Source: Caulobacter henricii (GTDB taxonomy: Bacteria > Pseudomonadota > Alphaproteobacteria > Caulobacterales > Caulobacteraceae). Taken from it: a stretch of 64,000 nt of DNA. Below are positions 10,741 through 19,317 of this stretch, piece after piece; the first letter of the stretch is position 1; every line of letters starts with the position of its first letter. The position numbers and the translations under genes were made by a program. The notes under the pieces were generated by a model. That model worked only from the letters and a program-made list of their open reading frames with translations. It had not been told where the DNA came from and did no database searches. The stretch spans positions 1,612,001 through 1,676,000 of the forward strand of contig NZ_CP013002.1 in NCBI RefSeq assembly GCF_001414055.1, given 5' to 3'.

Positions 10741-10754
10741 GGTAACCGGTGTCA
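10741..10754 (-). promoter_or_regulatory. UxuR-type operator (uxaA/uxuR divergent promoter)
   Basis: On the minus strand the site reads TTGACACCGGTTACC, matching the ATGACACCGGTNNCAT boxes in front of other hexuronate genes in this window. The central ACCGGT with CG at the dyad is typical of LacI-family operators. Its position suggests control of uxaA-uxuB and autoregulation of uxuR. Confidence 0.75.
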
Positions 10755-10848
10755 AACTCCCTCAACAGGGCAGTTGCGCCCATTGGTGGCGAGGTCGGTG
10801 CGTCTGGAGTATGACAAATGCAAGCGCTGAAAGCTGCATGGAAACGCC

Positions 10849-11940
10849 GTGAATTCTCCCAAACTGCCAAGTCCGCCTTCGAGCGATCATGAACCTGAGG
10901 GCGGACTTGAAGGCGGACGCAAGCGCGCCACGATCAATGACATCGCCAGGCTAGCGGGTGTGTCCAAGAAGACGGTTTCGCGGGTGATCAATCAATCGCC
11001 CTTCGTGCGCGACGAAACGCGCGAACGGATTGAAGCTGTGATTGCCGAGTGGGGCTATGCTCCGGATCCTCAGGCGCGAGGCCTAGCGTTTCGCCGGTCC
11101 TTCTTGATCGGCATGATCTATGACAACCCAAATCCACAGTATGTTGTGAACATGCAGTTGGGCCTGTTGGACGGCATGCGGGGCTCTGGCTTCGAGCTGG
11201 TCGTGCATCCCTGCAATCGCGCCAGCCCGACCTTTCTCGCGGATGTGAGAACATTCGTTGAGCGCCAAAAGCTCTACGGTGTCGTCCTGCCCCCTTCGGT
11301 TTCTGAAGATGAAAGGGTGGCAAAACTGCTCAATGAAATCGGATGCGCCTATATCCGAATTGCCTCGGTAGAGCTCGACAAGCCTGAGCACATGATTGTC
11401 GGCCACGATCGCATGGGCGGTGCCCAGGCAGCGCGGCACATTCTTGATCTGGGCCACCGTCGCATTGCCTTCATTTCGGGGCCTGCGACATTCCGCTCTT
11501 CGCATGAGCGGAGAGGCGGCTTTGAAGCAGCCCTTGCCGAACGCGGCCTCACGCTGCAGCCCAGTGACATCATTCAGGGGGCCTATACCTTTGAGTCTGG
11601 CGTTGCCTGCGGGGATGAGCTTCTGGCGCGAACCCCGCGTCCGACAGCGATCTTCGCCGGCAATGACGAGATGGCGGCTGGTGTGCTGCAATCCGCTCGA
11701 AAGGCTGGGTTGAGTGTTCCTGCCGATCTCACGGTCGTTGGTTTTGATGATTTCCAGATCGCCCAAGCCGTATGGCCTCCGCTGACGACCATCCACACGC
11801 CAACCCGTGAGATCGGAAGAATGGCTGCTGAGAAGCTCATCGATGCCGAGCGCCGCGAACGGCGCGAGGAGCGTGATCCTGCCCGTACCGAACCCACCCT
11901 TGTTGTTCGCCAATCATCGGGGCCAGCCCCCGTAGTTTAG
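10849..11940 (+). CDS. uxuR: LacI-family transcriptional regulator of hexuronate genes
   Basis: A 363-residue LacI/GalR repressor. The helix-turn-helix (ATINDIARLAGVSKKTVSRV) occupies residues 27-46 and is followed by a periplasmic-binding-like effector domain with HDRMGGAQAARHILDLGHRRIAFI and AIFAGNDEMAAGV. The start is GTG at 10849, because the nearby ATG at 10838 is out of frame. It lies between divergent uxaA-uxuB and downstream uxaC, and LacI-type boxes lie on both sides of it, so it is probably the hexuronate-responsive repressor of the boxes in this window. The effector is unknown; KDG or a uronate is the likely class. Confidence 0.88.
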   Translation: MNSPKLPSPPSSDHEPEGGLEGGRKRATINDIARLAGVSKKTVSRVINQSPFVRDETRERIEAVIAEWGYAPDPQARGLAFRRSFLIGMIYDNPNPQYVVNMQLGLLDGMRGSGFELVVHPCNRASPTFLADVRTFVERQKLYGVVLPPSVSEDERVAKLLNEIGCAYIRIASVELDKPEHMIVGHDRMGGAQAARHILDLGHRRIAFISGPATFRSSHERRGGFEAALAERGLTLQPSDIIQGAYTFESGVACGDELLARTPRPTAIFAGNDEMAAGVLQSARKAGLSVPADLTVVGFDDFQIAQAVWPPLTTIHTPTREIGRMAAEKLIDAERRERREERDPARTEPTLVVRQSSGPAPVV

Positions 11941-11974
11941 GCCAAACCCACTAAGGTCAGGCTTGCAAGCAGGC

Positions 11975-11990
11975 ATGACACCGGTTACCA
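11975..11990 (+). promoter_or_regulatory. UxuR-type operator upstream of uxaC
   Basis: ATGACACCGGTTACCA, sharing the 11-base core ATGACACCGGT with four other intergenic sites. It lies 62 bases before the uxaC start and would control uxaC-kduI-kduD. Confidence 0.78.
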
Positions 11991-12051
11991 AGCGCACGTC
12001 AGATGCGGCCACGGGCGAAGCTGCCGGCAGGAGAGGAAGCAGGAGAAGTCC

Positions 12052-13506
12052 ATGGTCAGGCCCCTGATGTTCCATGACGATCGCCTGTTTCCAGCCGAAG
12101 AGCGGACGCGTTCCATAGCGCGTGAGCTTTATGCGACGGTCCGAGACCTGCCGATAATCAGCCCGCATGGCCACACTGACCCCAGTTGGTTCGCGAGCAA
12201 TGCGCCCTTTCAGGACGCTACCGACCTGCTGCTGGCTCCGGACCACTATCTCTACCGCATGCTCTACAGCCAGGGGATCTCACTGGATGCGCTGAAGGTT
12301 CGTTCCAAGTCCGGGGTTCCGGCGACGGATGCGCGCGAAGCCTGGCGTCTGCTGGCCCACAACTTCCATCTGTTCCGGGGCACGCCGTCGTGGATCTGGT
12401 TGAATCACGTTTTCAGCCAGGTGTTCGGTATTGAAGTCTTCCTCTCGGGCGAAACCTCCGACTTCTATTTTGATACGATCAACGAAGCGCTTGCCACCGA
12501 CGCCTTCCGGCCGCGCGCCCTGTTCGACCGCTTCAACATCGAGACCCTGGCGACTACTGAAGGTCCGCACGAAACCCTGAAGCACCATCACGCCATCCGC
12601 GAGAGTGGTTGGGGAGGCCATGTCATTACGGCCTATCGACCGGATGCCGTCATCGATTTTGAGGACGAGCGATCAGGACGGGCCTTCGAGCGCTTCGCCG
12701 AGGTTACCGGGCAGGATGTTTATAGCTGGCAGGGCTATCTGGAAGCTCACCGCATCCGCCGCGGAGCCTTCATCGACGCCGGGGCGACATCTTCGGATCA
12801 CGGCCATCCCACGGCCGCCACAGCCGACCTTGCCGACGGTGAGGCTGAAGCGCTCTTCCTCAGCCTGGTCAAGGGAGAGGTCACGGCTGAGAAGGCTGAG
12901 CTTTTCCGCGCCCAGATGCTGACGGAAATGGCCAAGATGAGCCTGGACGACGGGCTGGTCATGCAGATCCATCCTGGCTCGCACCGCAACCACAATGCTG
13001 GCCTGCTGGACAGCCATGGTCGCGACAAGGGGGCCGACATTCCGGGCCAGACCGAATACGTCAAGGCGCTCAAGCCCCTGCTCAGCAAGCTGGGCAACGA
13101 TCCGCGCCTTTCCGTCATCCTCTTTACGCTGGACGAGACAAGCTACAGCCGCGAACTGGCCCCGCTGGCCGGCCACTATCCTGTCCTGAAGCTCGGCCCC
13201 TCCTGGTGGTTCCATGACAGCCCTGAGGGCATGATGCGGTTCCGGGAGCAGGTCACGGAGACGGCGGGCTTTTACAACACGGTGGGCTTCAACGACGACA
13301 CCCGCGCCTTCTTGTCGATCCCGGCTCGCCACGACGTTGCCCGCCGGGTCGACAGCGGCTTCCTGGCCCGCCTGGTCGCCGAGCATCGGATGGACCTCGT
13401 CGAAGCCCAGGAGCTGATTGTTGACCTGACCTACACCCTGCCCAAGCGCGCCTACAAACTCGATCAACCGAGGCTGAATCTGTCATCGGTTCAAGCCGCC
13501 CAATAA
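12052..13506 (+). CDS. uxaC: Glucuronate isomerase (uronate isomerase)
   Basis: A 484-residue amidohydrolase-superfamily uronate isomerase that converts D-glucuronate to D-fructuronate and D-galacturonate to D-tagaturonate. The metal-binding ISPHGHTDP motif (H39, H41) and the [11 protein letters not shown] and [13 protein letters not shown] signatures are present. An AGGAGA ribosome site lies 5-10 bases before ATG 12052. It heads the uxaC-kduI-kduD run, with a conserved operator just upstream. Confidence 0.96.
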   Translation: MVRPLMFHDDRLFPAEERTRSIARELYATVRDLPIISPHGHTDPSWFASNAPFQDATDLLLAPDHYLYRMLYSQGISLDALKVRSKSGVPATDAREAWRLLAHNFHLFRGTPSWIWLNHVFSQVFGIEVFLSGETSDFYFDTINEALATDAFRPRALFDRFNIETLATTEGPHETLKHHHAIRESGWGGHVITAYRPDAVIDFEDERSGRAFERFAEVTGQDVYSWQGYLEAHRIRRGAFIDAGATSSDHGHPTAATADLADGEAEALFLSLVKGEVTAEKAELFRAQMLTEMAKMSLDDGLVMQIHPGSHRNHNAGLLDSHGRDKGADIPGQTEYVKALKPLLSKLGNDPRLSVILFTLDETSYSRELAPLAGHYPVLKLGPSWWFHDSPEGMMRFREQVTETAGFYNTVGFNDDTRAFLSIPARHDVARRVDSGFLARLVAEHRMDLVEAQELIVDLTYTLPKRAYKLDQPRLNLSSVQAAQ

Positions 13507-13523
13507 GCCCATCGGAGCTCTTC

Positions 13524-14372
13524 ATGTTCACCAAGACCTATCACGCCACGCATCCGGACATGATGTTCGCGGTCAGCAATGACGACCTGCGCGAGCGCTA
13601 TCTGATGGATGGCCTGTTCGCCGATAACGAGATTGTCCTGCACTACAATCACGCCGAGCGCTTCGTGATCGGCGGCGTCGCCCCGGTCTCGACTGGCGTC
13701 AAGCTCCCCGATCAGACTGAGCCGGCTTCGGCAGCGGGCCACCCGTTCCTCGAGCGCCGGGAGCTTGGCGCGATCAATGTCGGCGGCGGCAAGGGCAAGG
13801 TCACGGTTGACGGCGTCGTCTACGACATCGAGCCGCGCGACGGGATCTATGTCACCATGGGTGCCAAGGACGTGGTGTTTGAAAGCATCGACGCCGCCAA
13901 CCCGGCCCGTTTCTACCTGACCAGCCTGCCGGCCCATGCCGCCTTCGAAACCAAGAAGCTCGAATTCGCCAACGCCGTCCCGCTGGAGCGTGGCGCGCTG
14001 GAGACTTCCAACGAGCGCACCATCTACCAGTACATCGTGCCGACGACCTGCAAGTCGGCCCAGCTGCTGCTGGGCATGACCGTCCTGAAGCCGGGCAGCG
14101 TCTGGAACACCATGCCGCCCCACCTGCACGACCGCCGATCGGAAGCCTATTTCTACTTCGGGCTGGGCGAGAATGACCGGGTCTTCCACTACATGGGCGA
14201 GCCGGACGAGATGCGTCACATCGTGATCGCCAACGAGGAAGCCGTGATGAGCCCGCCGTGGTCGATCCACATGGGTTCGGGCACTTCGAACTACACGTTC
14301 ATCTGGGCGATGGGCGGCGAGAACCTCGACTACACCGACATGAACGTGCTGGACATCTGCCAGCTGAAATAG
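13524..14372 (+). CDS. kduI: 5-dehydro-4-deoxy-D-glucuronate isomerase
   Basis: A 282-residue cupin-fold KduI that isomerises 4-deoxy-L-threo-5-hexosulose uronate, the product formed from unsaturated uronates, to 2,5-diketo-3-deoxygluconate. The zinc-site region [16 protein letters not shown] is conserved, as is the N-terminal [17 protein letters not shown] segment. Length matches the family (about 278). It follows uxaC by 17 bases with a GGAG ribosome site. Its presence links the locus to polysaccharide lyase products. Confidence 0.96.
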   Translation: MFTKTYHATHPDMMFAVSNDDLRERYLMDGLFADNEIVLHYNHAERFVIGGVAPVSTGVKLPDQTEPASAAGHPFLERRELGAINVGGGKGKVTVDGVVYDIEPRDGIYVTMGAKDVVFESIDAANPARFYLTSLPAHAAFETKKLEFANAVPLERGALETSNERTIYQYIVPTTCKSAQLLLGMTVLKPGSVWNTMPPHLHDRRSEAYFYFGLGENDRVFHYMGEPDEMRHIVIANEEAVMSPPWSIHMGSGTSNYTFIWAMGGENLDYTDMNVLDICQLK

Positions 14373-14398
14373 GGGCGTCGGCTCCCGCGCTCCCGGCC

Positions 14399-14496
14399 TG
14401 TCATCCTGGCTGGAGCGAAGCGAAGAGCCGGGACCGCCACAAGCGCCTGCGTTTGCGGTGGTCCCGGATCGGCCTTTCAGGCCGTCCGGGATGACA
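14399..14496. repeat. Intergenic palindromic repeat between kduI and kduD
   Basis: A 98-base imperfect palindrome opening with TGTCATCC and closing with GGATGACA, with an inner stem CCGGGACCGCCAC / GTGGTCCCGG. The closing core TCCGGGATGAC recurs in the hairpin at 33067-33077 and, partly, near 20466-20476. This looks like a dispersed REP-type intergenic repeat that would form a long hairpin in the uxaC-kduI-kduD mRNA. Confidence 0.7.
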
Positions 14497-14519
14497 AGAT
14501 TTTTGAACAGGAACTCACC

Positions 14520-15290
14520 ATGGCCAATTCGTTCAGCCTCGAAGGCAAGGTTGCCCTCGTCACCGGTGCCAATACCGGTCTGGGTCAGGCCGTGGCCGTA
14601 GCCTTGGCCGAAGCCGGCGCGAATATTGCCGCTGCGGGTCGCAGTGCGCCGATCGAGACCCAGGCCGCTGTCGAGGCCACGGGTCGCAAGTTTCTGTCGA
14701 TCAAGGCCGACTTCGGTTCGATCGAACCTGTCCAGCGCGTGATCGACGAGACCGTTGCCGCGTTCGGCAAGGTCGATATCCTGGTCAACAATGCCGGGAT
14801 CATCCGCCGCGCCGACTCCATCGAGTTCACCGAGGCCGACTGGGACGCGGTGATGGATACCAACCTGAAGGTCGTCTTCTTCCTGACCCAGGCCTTCGCC
14901 AAGCAGGCCCTGAAGCAGGGCCCGGTCGATGGCGTCGCCGGCAAGGTGATCAACATCGCCAGCCTGCTGTCCTTCCAGGGCGGCATCCGGGTGCCGTCCT
15001 ATACGGCCAGCAAGAGTGGCCTGGCGGGTCTGACCAAGATCCTGGCCAACGAGTGGGCGACCAAGGGCATCAACGTCAATGCCATCGCGCCGGGCTATTT
15101 CGACACCAACAACACCGAGGCCCTGCGCAACGATGCCGACCGCAATGCCTCGATCCTGGCCCGTATTCCGGCGGGTCGCTGGGGCAAGCCGAGCGACCTC
15201 GGGGGAGCTGCCGTGTTCCTGGCCTCTTCGGCGGCCGACTATGTCCAGGGGATTACTCTGCCCGTGGATGGCGGTTGGCTGGCCCGCTGA
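14520..15290 (+). CDS. kduD: 2-dehydro-3-deoxy-D-gluconate 5-dehydrogenase (SDR)
   Basis: A 256-residue short-chain dehydrogenase that interconverts 2,5-diketo-3-deoxygluconate and KDG. It has the cofactor motif TGANTGLGQ (15-23), the NNAG motif, the catalytic Ser in the NIASLLSFQGG stretch and YTASK. It follows kduI across the palindromic repeat, consistent with the usual kduI-kduD pairing. Confidence 0.94.
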   Translation: MANSFSLEGKVALVTGANTGLGQAVAVALAEAGANIAAAGRSAPIETQAAVEATGRKFLSIKADFGSIEPVQRVIDETVAAFGKVDILVNNAGIIRRADSIEFTEADWDAVMDTNLKVVFFLTQAFAKQALKQGPVDGVAGKVINIASLLSFQGGIRVPSYTASKSGLAGLTKILANEWATKGINVNAIAPGYFDTNNTEALRNDADRNASILARIPAGRWGKPSDLGGAAVFLASSAADYVQGITLPVDGGWLAR

Positions 15291-15457
15291 CGGCAAAATT
15301 TCACGCAAAGATCGAATGGTAGCGCAAACATAATGCTTGCCGGGTTTTCCCGGCCAGAGAAGCAGGCTAAGGGCGCCGCAACGTCAGCGCCGGTTAGGGC
15401 AGGGCGTTCAGGTTCATCCTTCTGTAGCGGCGCCTCTGGCGTCAGCGGAGCTCGCTT

Positions 15458-18184
15458 ATGCGTAACCCGGCCCTGTCGCTCGGCGGTGATCGCCCCACCA
15501 GCCGTAACGTCCGTCAGAACGCCAACCTGCTCAGCGATCTGCTGTCCGAAGCCATTGCCTATCTGGAAGGCGAAGAGGCGGCCGCCCTGGTAAACCAGGC
15601 GCGCAAGGCCTCGAGCGGCGAAGACGAGACGGGCGCAGCGCCGGTTCTGGACCACCTGTTCGCTGACCTCTCAAACGAACAGGCCGTGTTCCTGGCGCGG
15701 GCCTTTGCCAGTCATTCCTTGCTGGCCAATATCGGCGAGGACGTCGCGGGACGCCGCCGCCATGCCGAAGCCGCAGCCCAGCCCGGAGACGATCGTCCGC
15801 GCTCCCTGGTCGATGCCGTCGCCGCCCTCAAGGCCGGTGGCAAGTCCGATCAGGACATCGCCCGGACCTTTGCGGCCATGAATGTCGTGCCGGTCCTGAC
15901 CGCCCATCCGACCGAGGTGCGTCGCCGGAGCATGGTCGATCGCGAGACCGAGATCTCGCGGCTCATGGCCCTGCGGCGCCACCATCTCCCGGCCGATCTT
16001 GAGAGCGACATCCGGGAGCGTTTGTTCCGCGAGATCGCCCTGATGTGGCGCACCCGGCTTTACCGTCCCGAACGGATCACGGTGAAGGACGAGATCCGTA
16101 ACGCCCTGTCGATTGTCCGCACCTCCATCCTTCCGGCGATCATCGACCTCTATGGCGACTGGACCGCCCAGATCGCCCACAATGCCGAACTGGCCCCGCT
16201 GCTGAAGATGGGCTCCTGGCTCGGCGGTGACCGCGATGGCCATCCAGGCGTCAATGGCCAGACCCTGAAACTGGCCCTGAGTTCGCAGTCGCGGGTGATC
16301 CTCGACTGGTACGCCAGCGAGGTCCGCAAGCTCTGGTCCAACCTGGCGATCTCGACGGCCTATGCCCCGGTTTCGGCCGAGTTGATGGCCCTGGCGGGGC
16401 AGGCCAAGGACCCTTCGGTACATCGCATCGACGAGCCCTACCGTCTGGCCCTGGAGCTGGTCTTTGACCGCCTGACCGCCGTGTCCCAGAAGCTGACCGG
16501 CCAGCCCGTGGCCTATGCCAATGGCGCGACCGATGTCGAGCCCTATGGCCATCCGGACGCCTTTGTCGCCGACCTGGCGATCGTCATCGACAGCCTGGAG
16601 CGAAACGGCGGCGAGCGGCTGGTCGGAACCGCCCTGCGCACCCTGGTCGAGGTGGCCAAGGCCTGCGGCTTCCATCTGATGTCGCTCGACCTGCGCCAGA
16701 ACGCCGACGTGCACGAGCGGACCCTGGACGAACTCTTCCAGCGGGCCGGCACCGGTCTGCGCTATCTCGACCTGCCGGAGGCGGAGCGCTGCAAGGCCCT
16801 GATCGAGGAGCTGTCGCACCAACGGCCGCTGGTTTCGCCGTTCACCGCCTATGGCGAGGAGACGACGCGCGAGCTGGCGACCATGGAGGCTGCAGCCCAG
16901 GCTGTGCGCGACTATGGTCATGGCTGCCTCGGTGCCTATGTGATCTCCAAGTCGGCGACCCTCTCGGACATTCTCGAGCCTCTGGTCCTGCTGAAGCAGG
17001 TGGGCCTGGTCTGGGGCGGCGCGGCACCGCGGTCTTCGGTCAAGATCAGCCCGCTGTTCGAAACCATCGAGGATCTGGAGCAGGGACCCCGTGTCCTGCG
17101 TCAGTGGCTGGAGCTGCCGATCAGCCGGACGATCCTCGGGGATCGCCCCGTGCAGGAAATCATGCTCGGCTATTCCGACAGCAACAAGGACGGCGGCTAT
17201 GTCGCGTCGCGTCGGGGCGTCGCCCGGGGTGCGTCGGCCCTGGCCTTCGAAGCCGACCGCATGGGAGTCGGCCTGCAACTGTTCCATGGTCGGGGTGGCA
17301 GCGTCGGACGGGGCGGGGGGCCGGCTGCCGAGGCGGTGATGGCCCAGCCGGCCGGCACGGTCCAGGGCCGCATTCGCATGACCGAGCAGGGCGAGATGAT
17401 CGCCCGACGGTTCGGTGACCAGCCGACCGCGCGTCGCAATCTGGACGGCCTGGCCGCTGCCGTTCTGATGGCGAGTGACCGTCCGGTCGTGCGGCCTGAC
17501 CCCAAGGTCGATGCCGCCATGACCGCCCTGGCCCAGGCCTCGTTCGAGGGCTATCGGGCCCTGGTCTATGAGGATCCGGCCTTTGAGGACTTCTTCTGGT
17601 CGGCGACCCCGATCGGCGAGATCGTCGGCCTCAATATCGGTTCACGACCTGCCAGCCGCACGGCCAGCCGCAAGATCGAGGACCTGCGCGCCATCCCGTG
17701 GGTGTTCAGCTGGTCGCAGTCGCGGTTCATGCTGCCGGGCTGGTTCGGCTTTGCCTCGGGTGTAGAGCGTGCTGGTCTTTCCATCCCGCAACTGCAGGAT
17801 CTGGCCGGCGGTTTCGATTTCTTCGCCTCCTTGCTGTCGAACATGGAACTGGCCTTGGCCCAGAGCCATATGGGCATTGCAGCTCGCTATGTCGCCCTGT
17901 CACCCGATCCGGCCAATGCGACCCGGATCTTCGAGACCATCAAGGTCGAACATGAGGCCGCTCAACGCCTGGCCTTGGCAATCCGGGGTGGGACCAGCCT
18001 GCTGGACAACCAGCCGGAGCTCGCCGAGTCCGTCGCCCTGGCCAGCGTGTCGGTCGATCCGCTCAACCACCTGCAGCTGGAATTGCTGTCGCGGCGGCGG
18101 GCAGGCGACCAGGACGAAGCGGTTCGGCTGGCGATTCAGTTGACCGTGGCCGGCATCGCAGCAGGGCTGCGCAATACCGGCTAA
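15458..18184 (+). CDS. ppc: Phosphoenolpyruvate carboxylase
   Basis: A 908-residue PEP carboxylase making oxaloacetate from PEP and bicarbonate. Signature segments are present: VPVLTAHPTEVRRRS with the catalytic His, GSWLGGDRDGHPGV, MLGYSDSNKDGG, FHGRGGSVGRGGGP and the C-terminal GIAAGLRNTG ending. GGAG lies about 8 bases before ATG 15458. It sits between kduD and kdgA. This looks like anaplerotic supply during growth on uronates, but no UxuR-type box precedes it, so it may have its own promoter. Confidence 0.97.
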   Translation: MRNPALSLGGDRPTSRNVRQNANLLSDLLSEAIAYLEGEEAAALVNQARKASSGEDETGAAPVLDHLFADLSNEQAVFLARAFASHSLLANIGEDVAGRRRHAEAAAQPGDDRPRSLVDAVAALKAGGKSDQDIARTFAAMNVVPVLTAHPTEVRRRSMVDRETEISRLMALRRHHLPADLESDIRERLFREIALMWRTRLYRPERITVKDEIRNALSIVRTSILPAIIDLYGDWTAQIAHNAELAPLLKMGSWLGGDRDGHPGVNGQTLKLALSSQSRVILDWYASEVRKLWSNLAISTAYAPVSAELMALAGQAKDPSVHRIDEPYRLALELVFDRLTAVSQKLTGQPVAYANGATDVEPYGHPDAFVADLAIVIDSLERNGGERLVGTALRTLVEVAKACGFHLMSLDLRQNADVHERTLDELFQRAGTGLRYLDLPEAERCKALIEELSHQRPLVSPFTAYGEETTRELATMEAAAQAVRDYGHGCLGAYVISKSATLSDILEPLVLLKQVGLVWGGAAPRSSVKISPLFETIEDLEQGPRVLRQWLELPISRTILGDRPVQEIMLGYSDSNKDGGYVASRRGVARGASALAFEADRMGVGLQLFHGRGGSVGRGGGPAAEAVMAQPAGTVQGRIRMTEQGEMIARRFGDQPTARRNLDGLAAAVLMASDRPVVRPDPKVDAAMTALAQASFEGYRALVYEDPAFEDFFWSATPIGEIVGLNIGSRPASRTASRKIEDLRAIPWVFSWSQSRFMLPGWFGFASGVERAGLSIPQLQDLAGGFDFFASLLSNMELALAQSHMGIAARYVALSPDPANATRIFETIKVEHEAAQRLALAIRGGTSLLDNQPELAESVALASVSVDPLNHLQLELLSRRRAGDQDEAVRLAIQLTVAGIAAGLRNTG

Positions 18185-18285
18185 GCTCCGCTTGACTAAA
18201 TACTTCACGATTTCAAAGATCTATTACGATTTCCGAAGCGTCTGACGGCGCTTGCCTAAACCACGGGTTTCTGATTATGTGCGCG

Positions 18286-18300
18286 ATGACACCGGTGGCG
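18286..18300 (+). promoter_or_regulatory. UxuR-type operator 1 upstream of kdgA
   Basis: ATGACACCGGTGGCG. Its centre is 33 bases from the centre of the second box, about three helical turns, which would suit two repressor dimers on the same face. Confidence 0.72.
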
Positions 18301-18318
18301 CCACGAGGCTGCCTCGAA

Positions 18319-18334
18319 ATGACACCGGTATCAT
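18319..18334 (+). promoter_or_regulatory. UxuR-type operator 2 upstream of kdgA
   Basis: ATGACACCGGTATCAT, the most symmetric copy in the window (reverse complement ATGATACCGGTGTCAT). It would control kdgA-kdgK. Confidence 0.8.
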
Positions 18335-18404
18335 AACGTTTCGGTTCGATCTGTTCGCGCCGTCTCGTTGCGGCTCTCTGGAGCTCGCTCCTGCGCAAAC
18401 TTCG

Positions 18405-18428
18405 GGGCGTCGAGCCTGCTCGACGCCC
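18405..18428 (+). other. Perfect hairpin in the kdgA leader
   Basis: Two 10-base arms, GGGCGTCGAG and CTCGACGCCC, around a 4-base loop, followed by a short T-rich stretch (TCACTTTTG). It could be an attenuator or weak terminator between the operators and kdgA, or part of an intergenic repeat. The role is inferred. Confidence 0.45.
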
Positions 18429-18471
18429 TCACTTTTGCCCTGGCGAGACCCCGGGATGGAATTGGGGAAGG

Positions 18472-18501
18472 AAACAAGGCGGCGCGAACGCGCCTTTGTT
18501 T
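18472..18501 (+). other. Second hairpin in the kdgA leader
   Basis: Arms AAACAAGGCG and CGCCTTTGTTT (one-base bulge) enclose a GC loop. Together with the hairpin at 18405 it gives the kdgA transcript a structured leader of roughly 300 bases. The segment from 18185 to the start at 18643 holds no gene I can support. Confidence 0.4.
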
Positions 18502-18642
18502 GACGCAGCGGCAGCCACGGAGTGGCGTCCGCGCGCGACGCGGTCTAAACGGTCGCCCTGAGCCAATTTCGGCGAAATCTTCCCTGCGATGACGTCCCAC
18601 GGGGGCTTCTGCGCAAGAACGATGCTTTTGGAGGACTATGTG

Positions 18643-19317
18643 ATGGTGAAAGACCGTATGGCGGTGCTGACTGCCTTGATGGACCAGGGCGTCATTCCGG
18701 TTTTCTATCACCCGGACGTCGAGGTCTGTAAGAAGGTCATCCAGGCCTGTGCCGACGGCGGCGCACCCTGTATCGAATTCACCAACCGCGGCGATTTCGC
18801 CAGCCACGTCTTTTACGAAGTCACCAAGCACTTCGCCTCGGCCGATCCGCGCGTGATCATGGGCGTCGGCTCGATCGTCGATGCGCCGACCGCCGGCATC
18901 TACATCGCCAACGGGGCCAAGTTCGTCGTCGGCCCGATCCTCAATGCCGATGTCGCCAAGGTCTGCAACCGCCGCAAGATCCCGTACTCGCCGGGCTGCG
19001 GTTCGGCCTCGGAAATCTCCTATGCCGAAGAGTTGGGCTGCGAGATCGTCAAGGTGTTCCCCGGCTCGTCGGTCGGCGGTCCCGATTTCATCAAGGCGGT
19101 TCTGGGCCCGATGCCCTGGACCCGCATCATGCCGACCGGCGGCGTCGATCCCGACGAAGCCTCGGTGAAGAAGTGGTTCGGCGCTGGCATCGTCGCGGCC
19201 GGCATGGGCTCCAAGCTCATCACACAGGAACTGCTCGACGCGGGCGACTATGCGGGCATCACCGCCAAGGTCCGCGAGACGGTTGAACTCATCAAGAAGG
19301 TTCGTGGGAAGGCCTAA
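18643..19317 (+). CDS. kdgA: KDPG aldolase (2-dehydro-3-deoxy-phosphogluconate aldolase)
   Basis: A 224-residue class I aldolase that cleaves KDPG to pyruvate and glyceraldehyde-3-phosphate. Family landmarks are GVIPVFYHPD near the start, the Glu in CIEFTNRG, and the Schiff-base Lys in EIVKVFPGSSVGGP. I chose ATG 18643, 7 bases after a GGAGGA ribosome site; GTG 18640 is an alternative and the far-upstream ATG 18589 is not favoured. kdgK follows with no gap. Two conserved operators lie about 310-350 bases upstream. Confidence 0.93.
   Translation: MVKDRMAVLTALMDQGVIPVFYHPDVEVCKKVIQACADGGAPCIEFTNRGDFASHVFYEVTKHFASADPRVIMGVGSIVDAPTAGIYIANGAKFVVGPILNADVAKVCNRRKIPYSPGCGSASEISYAEELGCEIVKVFPGSSVGGPDFIKAVLGPMPWTRIMPTGGVDPDEASVKKWFGAGIVAAGMGSKLITQELLDAGDYAGITAKVRETVELIKKVRGKA

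Noticed and set aside
13491..15308. 605-codon minus-strand frame across kduI-kduD
   Set aside because: Runs through the palindromic repeat and opposite two clear genes; repeats of Gly/Val/Asp/His without domain structure.
15671..17287. 538-codon minus-strand frame opposite ppc
   Set aside because: Shadow of PEP carboxylase, whose catalytic motifs are all on the plus strand.
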